Below are positions 56,936 to 64,000 of a stretch of DNA of 64,000 nt, one piece after another (position 1 is the stretch's first letter; the number at the start of each line of letters is the position of its first letter). Position numbers and translations under genes: made by a program. The notes beneath the pieces were generated by a model. It ran no database searches and was not told where the DNA came from. It saw nothing but the letters and a program-made list of their open reading frames with translations. Source of the stretch: Pedobacter borealis DSM 19626 (lineage in GTDB: Bacteria > Bacteroidota > Bacteroidia > Sphingobacteriales > Sphingobacteriaceae); NCBI RefSeq assembly GCF_000708285.2, contig NZ_JAUG01000029.1:1-64000 (forward strand), in the 5' to 3' direction.

Positions 56936-57159
56936 GCATATCCGCTTACGGGAATATTATTGGATTTTAACCAATATTGGTCATAAATGCGCCATTTAAA
57001 GCAAACACAATTGATTTGAAAAAGCTGAGGCTCTTGTAGAAGAAATGAGATATAACAAAAAAAGATCTATGTTCCTTTTAATGGCTCTTTATTAATTGTG
57101 ATGTTGTTATTTTAACAAAATATTAATTTGAAAAGCAGTTTCAGTTTTTCATCGGTTAT

Positions 57160-57345
57160 GGCAGTCCTGCTATCCCTCCTGCTCCGATAAAGGATCGGGA
57201 GCATCCGTTCTATCAGGTTTATTTAACACTGGTTCTGTGCTTCTATCCTAGTTTTCTAGCCCTGACAGAAGCGAGCATTCCGATCCTTTACCGATAAATC
57301 GGCACTGAATTAGCATCGGAATAAAGCGGATGGCAGGACTATCCT
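57160..57345. repeat. Inverted repeat pair AGTCCTGC / GCAGGACT with inner GGATCGGAGCAT-like text
   Basis: Outer arms GGCAGTCCTGCTATCC and GGATGGCAGGACTATCC are partly complementary, and ATAAAGGATCGG...CCGATCCTTTA pair further inside. It looks like another REP-family element. Confidence 0.5.
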
Positions 57346-57575
57346 TTAAAAAATCGAAAAGCCCTGCGCTCCAAAACAAAAAACATAGTTATATCAAAGG
57401 TCTACGTTATTTTTTCACCTTTCCTTTATAAAAGATGCTGACCACGTAGTAGCTACAAGACAATTGAAAATACTATTTCTACTTGTAAAACAAGTTCAGC
57501 ATGACGATCGAGTTAGAAAAAAAGAGGTTAAAAAATGATCACAATGTGTAAATGTTAATTGAACTAAGGTTATTA

Positions 57576-58973
57576 CTAATAAGCTTCACTTCTAATCGAT
57601 TCGATTTCATCTGTGGTTAAGGCCAAATGTTTACCCAACATCCTGCTTCCGTTTTCGGTAACCAGAAAATCGTCTTCAACCCTAATGCCGCTAAAGTTTC
57701 TGAACTGCTCCAATTTATCGTAATTAATAAATTCGGCAAACTGGTTGGTGGCTTTCCAACGGTCTATTAATTCGGGAATAATATAAATACCTGGCTCTAC
57801 CGTTAACACATAACCTGTTTCGAGCGCTTTGCCTAACCTTAACGATTTTAATCCAAACTGGGTAGTGTTTTTAGTCAGTTCATCAGTATAACCTACATAT
57901 TGCTCGCCTAAATCTTCCATATCGTGTACGTCCAGCCCCATCATATGTCCGGTTCCACATTGAAAGAACATGGCATGCGCACCGGCCTGCACCGCATCTT
58001 CGATATTACCCTTCATTAGACCAATATCTTTTAAACCCTGTGCCAGCATTTTACACGAAGCCAAATGCACATCTAAATATCTTACGCCCGGTGCCAACAT
58101 GTTTTTGCCATGCGTGTAAGCATTCAATACAATATCATACACATCTTTTTGCTCGGCATTAAACTTTTTGCCTACCGGAAAAGTACGCGTAAGATCGCCT
58201 GCATAACCTAAAGCTGTTTCTACACCAGAGTCGTTCAAAACCAGTTGACCTTCATGTAGCTGATTACCGTGATAATGGTTGTGCAAAATTTCGCCACGAA
58301 CAGTTAAAATAACCGGATAAGCCAGATTACCGCCCGAAGCCAATGCAGCACCTTGAATTTTTGCTGCAAGTTCGCGTTCGTACATGCCAGGTTTTGCCTG
58401 TTGCATCACCATTAAATGGATATCGGCCGATATTGCTGCTGCACGGTCTAGCTCTTCAATTTCTTCAATAGATTTAATCGATCGTTGTGCCACAACTGCT
58501 TTAATAAAACTAAGTGATGCTTTTTCTTTAAGCTGATCGACAGGCAAATTAAGCCAGCTGGCCAATTTGATCTTATTCTCTGAGCGGTAAGGAGGCAGGA
58601 AATGAACCTGATGCTTTTTGTCTTGGTATTGCTTAAGATAAGTGTCCAGTTGCGCCAAAGGAAGAACTTTGGTCAAGCCGGCATCAAAACTTTTTTCTTC
58701 CAATGTTTTCTGTCTGCCCATCCATACGATATCGTCAATTCCCATTTCATCACCGAAAAGGATTACCTGATCTTCATCAAGGTCGATGATAGCGCCCAAA
58801 GAGGGTTCACTTATCCCAAAATAGTATAAAAAGGTACTATCCTGCCTAAAATGGTAGGTATTGTCTTTATAATTCATCGGACTTTCTTCATTACCCAAAA
58901 AGAGTAATATTCCCGAATTTATCTTTGATTTTAGTGCTGCTCTTCTTTGGAGGTAAACTTTCTTTTCAAACAT
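57576..58973 (-). CDS. Xaa-Pro aminopeptidase (M24B)
   Basis: 465 aa from the ATG at 58973 (MFEKKVYLQRRAAL); a start at 59024 would add 17 unconserved residues. N-terminal creatinase-like domain (about 1-165), then the pita-bread fold with the two-metal ligands: Asp in VLNDSGVE and YAGDLTRTFP, His in GTGHMMGLDVHDME, Glu in TVEPGIY and GIRVEDDF. It removes the N-terminal residue before proline and is probably cytoplasmic (no signal peptide). It lies beyond the hydroxyproline operon and complements the DPP-IV enzyme in breaking down proline-rich peptides. Confidence 0.92.
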   Translation of the reverse strand: MFEKKVYLQRRAALKSKINSGILLFLGNEESPMNYKDNTYHFRQDSTFLYYFGISEPSLGAIIDLDEDQVILFGDEMGIDDIVWMGRQKTLEEKSFDAGLTKVLPLAQLDTYLKQYQDKKHQVHFLPPYRSENKIKLASWLNLPVDQLKEKASLSFIKAVVAQRSIKSIEEIEELDRAAAISADIHLMVMQQAKPGMYERELAAKIQGAALASGGNLAYPVILTVRGEILHNHYHGNQLHEGQLVLNDSGVETALGYAGDLTRTFPVGKKFNAEQKDVYDIVLNAYTHGKNMLAPGVRYLDVHLASCKMLAQGLKDIGLMKGNIEDAVQAGAHAMFFQCGTGHMMGLDVHDMEDLGEQYVGYTDELTKNTTQFGLKSLRLGKALETGYVLTVEPGIYIIPELIDRWKATNQFAEFINYDKLEQFRNFSGIRVEDDFLVTENGSRMLGKHLALTTDEIESIRSEAY

Positions 58974-59297
58974 ATTATTTTGTGTTAGGCAAATATCCCA
59001 AAAGCTAGTTTTATTCAATAACAATTAAATATAATGGCTAAAATATGGTTTATATCTGCAAATTATAAGCTATGGTTATGGCACAAAAATCACAATAAAT
59101 TTCAGGTTAGCGAAAAATAAAGGTAAAATCTGCACATTGTAAGGGTGATTAATGAAAGTTTATGATAGCGTTAACAATTTTAGCCGCGGATACACGGAAC
59201 ATTTATGAAGTTTCTTTGTCATCCAGAGGGATAATCTATTGTATAAAAACAATATAGATGACAGCGTATTTTTATTGTAGCGATAGGTGTGAGGAAT

Positions 59298-59447
59298 CGT
59301 CATTGCGAGAAGGCTTTTTCAGCCGACGAAGCAATCTTAATGCGCACGCAGTTAGCGATCGTTGTAAGATTATTCATTTTTACAGTTGCTTTTAAAGGCA
59401 TTCATGAGCTCACATCGTTCGGTTATCTTCGTGCCTCGCAATGACGA
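59298..59447. repeat. REP-like inverted repeat with GTCATTGCGAG / CTCGCAATGAC arms
   Basis: The exact 13-base outer arms CGTCATTGCGAG(A)/(C)CTCGCAATGACG flank about 125 bases including GACGAAGCAATCTT and its partner-like CGTTCGGTTATCTTCG. Similar text is common between genes in this genome type. Confidence 0.7.
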
Positions 59448-59763
59448 CCTTCTATAAGGATCTGTCAATGACAGGCTTAATTTATTTCATAAAAAATCGC
59501 CTTTCTCACGCCATCCTCGTTATTCCAGAGGAATCACTTTGTGACAAACGAGGACCATTTGAAAAATTTAAATGGATTATATTATTATTAAATTATATAT
59601 CTTTTTTGAAATACAAAACTATAAACTGATTAACATGAAGTAATTATGTATCTATAAATAGAACAAAATCAATGGTTTTCGATCTATAAAACATTCCTAT
59701 TAACCTGAGTTCGATTATTAAATCTCATTTTGTGGCGTTTTAATCAAGTTTTCTGTTAAGACG

Positions 59764-59832
59764 GTCGTCACCCTGAATTTATTTCAGGGTCTTTCACGCT
59801 AAAAAGATGCTGAAATAAATTCAGCAGGACGA
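59764..59832. repeat. REP-like inverted repeat
   Basis: CTGAATTTATTTCAG is a perfect stem by itself and pairs again with CTGAAATAAATTCAG about 30 bases later. GTCACCCTGA is the start of the unit. Confidence 0.7.
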
Positions 59833-60088
59833 TAAAGCGGGATTAGGCGTAAATAAGATATAATTGGATTAGGCGTGTATAAGATATGATTTTCAGCTAA
59901 TAATTATCGAGCTCAGGTTATTAAGTTAAATATTTAAGTTTAATAATTTGATATACAGTCAATATGAATACCTTATATCAATTCATAATACTGATAAGAC
60001 ATACATCCAATTGATTATCAACGCTAATTAACAATAAAAAGTCCCATAAATTTTAGTTTACAGGGCGGAGACAGTAGAAAAAATGATA

Positions 60089-62855
60089 TTATCTTTGAAG
60101 AAGGATTTCAGTTGTATGCGCTTTTGCAAGCGAAAACTTGTATCCTCCCCTTTTCTTAACGCCATTGCCTTTTACAGCATAAGAACCGACGCCATTAATT
60201 TTTGCAGGCTGTAACAATCTCAATAAGGCATTAGGTGTATATTCATTTGCTTTGCTCAGTTTTAAGCGAATTTCGCCATTTACAGTATTATAATTTACCT
60301 CATCAATGGTATCCGCATCAAGGCCGATCCAAAGCCCTACAGCAGCAATGTAAACCGATGATTTTGCTGCCGTAGTTAATTTAACATTGATGTTATTGCC
60401 TGTTTTGTTCAAATTGCCACCGAAAGCTAACCAACCAAATTCTGGATGCTGTAAGATATACGATGAAGTATTAACCGCATAGCCAAAAAAACCAGATCCG
60501 TAATCGCCGGTAATACCGTCGTTTTTTAAGGTTGATGGATAAGCATGAAATGCTGCAGGTGCAAAACCTTCCTGGGTGATATTGGAAATCGAACCCAAAA
60601 GTCCACCGTAACCAGCACGCAAAAGATAGAAATCGCCGGGATTTTTACGGTAATCCATTAATACAGGAATGGCATTGAGTGCTGAACCGTAATGATGGAT
60701 CATCCGTTCGATACGCGAAAATTTGCCTCCATAAAGAAAATCCCAGTACCGACGGGCATTACCATTGTAAGCCCAATGCGGCACCACAGGCATATAGGCC
60801 AATATCGCATCAAGCGTTACATTTGCTTTGTCCTGATAGCCAAAATAGCTCGACCATACGTAAACTTCTTCTTGACCTGTAGAGTCCCAAGGCATTTCAC
60901 TGCCAAAGGGATATTGTAGCGAACGCCAGTGGTTGGCCCGCTTCTTCATTTCATTTTCTAACCTTGCTGCTTCTTCTGTTAGTCCTTCGTTTTTAAGGTC
61001 ATTTAGGATGAGATAGAAAACTGTGCCTTCCATTTGGCCGAACTGTGCGTAATAAGGGGCAATATTAACCATGGCCATGCCTGTTTCAGCAGCATCTATA
61101 AGGTGTTGTTTCCAGCTCTGCTCCTCCACAAGGCCGCTATAATTACGCGCCAACCGATACATCACCCAATGGGCTGCTGCAACATGCGGGTAGTTATAAG
61201 ACCGGCCCAGGTTATCAGCTTCTTTTTTGGGCCATGCAGACCATGTTTTAAAATTGATATTTGCGGCATAAGTATCTTTAGGGAGCGAATCTGGTGCATA
61301 GTAGAACAAGCTCTTTTTTACCCCATATTTCTGAGGACCGTTTTTAAGCTGTATCCGCCCAAACATTACACTATCTACAAATTGTTTCAGTTTATCAACT
61401 TCTTCTTTTTTGGGTTGTACCAATTGTTTCATTATTGCCCCTAACCACGAACCTGCACCACCTTCATCGCTTAAACCCGCAATCCATGCCCTATTGTCTT
61501 GTGTTACCTGCTGTTGCTTTTCATTATCGTAAGTAATAGCTGAAGGACTTCTTTTAAAAATAGGATCGGCCTGGTTAAACCATTGCTTGGTTATTAAAAA
61601 ATTGCCGTAACTAGCAATCACATCACTTTCGGCTTCAATTATCTTATAATTTATACTTTGCTCCAAGCCATCTTCGTAGGTGATAGACAACCTTGCTCTC
61701 CCCCAGGTATTTCCCCGTACAGTATAACTTTTCCAACCATTTTTGGTTGAGGCCAATGCACTTACTTGTAGGGGCATTTTCGGGCTGAACCTGAACAGCT
61801 TTAATCTTTTTAGGATAGTTAATAAATAATTTCCCCTCTACATCTTTGGGCAGTACATAACCCGGAACTGAGATCGCTACTGGTCGTTTGTTTTCGATCA
61901 GTTTGTTTTCGATATCTTTTGCTGCTCCTGAAAGGATAAACTGAAGGGCATAACTTCTGGTTTCACCAGGTTTTAAAGTGGTTGAAGTCGGTGTATTCCA
62001 TTGCTCGGCATTTTTCCATTCGTTTTCTGCATAGGCTTTACTGTATACCATCCACTCATAAAAACCTTCAAACGCGATTCCTCTTGGTGTCCGGTCATCA
62101 TTAAGCGGATTGTAAGCCTCAAATGGCGTATGTCCCAGTGGCGTAACAAGCAAAGAAGGTGCATGGCCACTTAACCGGGTAACCTGCAGATAACCGGCAT
62201 CTTTTCCGATGTATGGATCGTAAAAAACATTTTTCGCATGGGTTTGCTCCAATGTTCTGCCTTCGAGAATATTATCGAAAATCATCGGGATACCCAGTGC
62301 CCCGATTTCTACGTTTTTATTGGTCTTGTTTTTCAGTTCGAAGCGGAGCACAAGCTTTCCGTTAAACATTTCCCACATCCGTTTAACCTGTAGCGGGATA
62401 TCAGCCGGAAGTGTTGCAGCAAGATCGGCAGCAGCGAGTACGTTTTTACCCATAGCAATATTTTCCACAGGGCTTCTTTTTGCGGCTGTGCTGTAGCTTT
62501 TCCAGGCTTCCTCGCCAATGTAGCGTAACTTCAAGTTGATATCGCCCAAATGATATAAACCATCTGAACTACGCACTTTTAAACTGTCGCTGGGTACAAA
62601 ATCGAAATCTTTAACCATTTTAGGCTGTAGGCCAGCTACTGTTTGCGATGACTTAACAAGCTTTAGATTAAATGCTCCGGCGTTGTAAGTCGAAAATCCA
62701 TTTTCCAGGCCCAAAGTAGATGGCTTTTTGCTTAAAGCAATCCAAGGCGATTGGGCCAGAACTACCTCAATATTTAGAAAAGATAAAATACAGCAAAATA
62801 TTGCCTTAAAAGTTATTATGGATAAGACACTCTTCTTTTTGAATTTGATAATCAT
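60089..62855 (-). pseudogene. Secreted DUF5695-like protein interrupted by a frameshift
   Basis: Two overlapping readings, 61644-62855 (403 aa) and 60089-61777 (562 aa), form one protein of about 921 aa if one base is removed within the CCCC run at 61771-61774 (- strand). The N-terminal part then ends in VQPENA and continues as LQVSALASTKNGW. Signal peptide 1-34; a beta-sandwich-like N-terminal half and a helical toroid-like C-terminal half (HVAAAHWVMYRLARNY, HWAYNGNARRYWDFLYGG). This resembles DUF5695 proteins, found with polysaccharide degradation genes and thought to be glycosidase-like. It may be a real pseudogene, a programmed shift or a sequencing error in the homopolymer. Confidence 0.7.
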
Positions 62856-63926
62856 GATGACAAAAAGGATTTAGGGATGTGGTTAAATTAAAATTTAAAA
62901 GATAAAGCAGGCATCGAACTTAAAAATAGCGCAAAATCGGTAAAGAATTGGTGTATTTACTGGAAGTTGGGCGTGAGGCAGTAAGCGGATGGCGGGATCG
63001 ATAGTGAATAGCAGGAAGCATGAAGAACAAAATAGGTTCCCGCAGATTACGCAAAGCACGTAGATTAATAACACATGAGGGGAAACCTAACCCATTACCA
63101 CTACATTAGGTACCTAAACGCGATTGCCGCGGCAGCTCCCGACGTAAAGTTGGGACTACAGCGGAAAGCGCGACTGACGTGGATTGAAATGCAGGAATTG
63201 CTTTCCTATATCAAATTATAAACCATATAAGAGATATAAGGAAATTTAAGCGATTATTTTATTAATACAACATAGGGTCTTCGACAAGCTCAGACTGACA
63301 ACTATTATATTAAAGACCCACCTATTTATTCCCCACAGATCACGCAAAGCATGCAGATTAATAGCACATGAGGGGAAACCTAACCCATTAGCACTACATT
63401 AGGTACCTAAACGCGATTGTAGCGGCAGCTCCCGACGTAAAGTTGGGACTACAGCGGAAAGCGCGACTGACGTGGATTGAAATGCAGGAATTGCTTTCCT
63501 ATATCAAATTATAAACCATATAAGAGATATAAGGTCATTTAAGCGATTATTTTATTAATACAAGTAGGGTCTTCGACAAGCTCAGACTGACAACTATTAT
63601 ATTAAAGACTCACCTATTTATTCCCCACAGATTACGCAAAGCATGCAGATTAATAACTCATGAGGGGAAACCTAACCCATTAGCACTACATTAGGTACCT
63701 AAACGCGATTGCCGCGGCAGCTCCCGACGTAAAACCGGGACTACAGCGGAAAGCGCGACTGATGTGGATTGAAATGCAGGAATTGATTTCCTATATCAAA
63801 TTATAAACCATATAAGAGATATAAGGTCATTTAAGCAATTATTTTATTAATACAACATAGGGTCTTCGACAAGCTCAGACTGACAACATCATATTGAAAC
63901 CAGATTTGTTTAGCTTCTCTAATTTT
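62856..63926. other. Repeat-filled right-end region
   Basis: About 1 kb without a gene. The promoter of the DUF5695-like gene should lie in the first 150 bases; the rest is the 293-bp triplicate. Confidence 0.55.
63034..63905. repeat. Tandem triplicate of a ~293-bp unit
   Basis: CATGAGGGGAAACC starts at 63074, 63367 and 63659, giving periods of 293 and 292. Each unit carries a hairpin-forming CGCGATTGNNGCGGCAGCTC...ACAGCGGAAAGCGCG segment and a GGGTCTTCGACAAGCTCAGA REP half. Copies differ at a few bases only. No coding potential is seen. Confidence 0.9.
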
Positions 63927-64000
63927 TTAAACAGGCTGACATTTCACTTTCAACCATTCAGCTTCTTCATCAGATAAAAGGGGTTGAAGCTTCCCAAACA
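63927..64000 (-). CDS. C-terminal end of an unidentified protein (partial)
   Basis: The last 24 codons of a - strand gene run off the right edge: the readable end is FGKLQPLLSDEEAEWLKVKC followed by QPV and a stop (TAA). The charged, helical end looks like real coding sequence, but 24 residues do not identify a family. Its upstream part lies outside the window. Confidence 0.5.
   Translation of the reverse strand, partial: FGKLQPLLSDEEAEWLKVKCQPV

Larger units (their letters stand above)
56798..57575. other. Gap between the hydroxyproline operon and the aminopeptidase
   Basis: 778 bp without a gene. It holds the likely operon promoter box, a CCAATATTGG palindrome near 56970, and a repeat-like inverted segment (57160-57345). 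The rest is AT-rich and without visible function. Confidence 0.5.
59025..60088. other. 1-kb gene-free stretch with two REP-like elements
   Basis: AT-rich. Contains a large inverted repeat (59298-59447) and a smaller one (59764-59832). The short readings here look spurious. No RNA gene is recognisable. Confidence 0.55.

Noticed and set aside
59441..59629. 62-aa + strand reading
   Set aside because: It overlaps a REP element end and AT-rich sequence, has no promoter or conserved pattern, and looks like chance.
63034..63905. CRISPR array or phage-derived repeats
   Set aside because: Units are 293 bp and near-identical throughout, without spacers; no cas or phage genes nearby.

Overview
The window looks like a piece of chromosome from a Pedobacter-like member of the Bacteroidota (Sphingobacteriaceae). 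The basis is gene content: two SusC/SusD pairs with glycoside hydrolases, a hybrid two-component regulator, the bacillithiol gene bshC, a Bacteroidota-type DUF4293 membrane protein, lipoproteins with Cys-Lys-Lys after the lipobox, and several promoter-like TAnnTTTG boxes. No rRNA, CRISPR array, integrase or plasmid gene was seen. The one tRNA is tRNA-Lys(TTT). The genus is an inference.

Layout. 1-9.4 kb (+ strand) is mostly housekeeping: DUF4293 membrane protein, a lipoprotein-type alpha/beta hydrolase, a DEAD-box RNA helicase, a secreted GH29 alpha-L-fucosidase, BshC and an Ldh_2-family dehydrogenase. 9.6-20.2 kb (- strand) is polysaccharide utilisation locus 1 (PUL1): ROK repressor, SusC, SusD, GH29 fucosidase, GH3 beta-glycosidase with a PA14 insert. 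20.6-24.1 kb is an accessory patch: an ORF-less group II intron directly behind a transcription terminator, then a rhodanese / LysR / GNAT islet with inverted sequences at its edges, then tRNA-Lys. 24.5-43.1 kb is PUL2: sulfatase (+), then on - GH35, GH30, SusD, SusC, a hybrid two-component regulator and a multi-domain GH31. 43.8-51.3 kb (- strand) is a NIPSNAP protein, a DPP-IV-type prolyl peptidase, an amino-acid permease, a DUF885 peptidase-like protein and an AraC regulator. 52.0-56.8 kb (- strand) is a four-gene trans-4-hydroxy-L-proline catabolic operon. 57.6-59.0 kb is an Xaa-Pro aminopeptidase. 60.1-62.9 kb is a secreted DUF5695-like protein interrupted by a frameshift. The window ends in a triplicated 293-bp repeat and the tail of an unidentified gene.

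How the genes may work together (inference). PUL1 and PUL2 encode enzymes able to remove fucose, beta-linked sugars, galactose and possibly sulfate from complex glycans, with import through SusCD pores. Next to them lie a proline-specific exopeptidase, an amino-acid permease, an Xaa-Pro aminopeptidase and a complete path from hydroxyproline to 2-oxoglutarate. Together these would suit growth on hydroxyproline-rich glycoproteins such as plant arabinogalactan proteins and extensins, or on collagen-like glycoproteins, taking both sugar and peptide parts. This is the most interesting system-level idea in the window and is testable.

The spacers are rich in repeats: a 155-bp tandem duplication with self-complementary arms, a 190-bp triplicate, a 293-bp triplicate, several REP-like inverted repeats and a dispersed family containing CCACGGAAGCAC.
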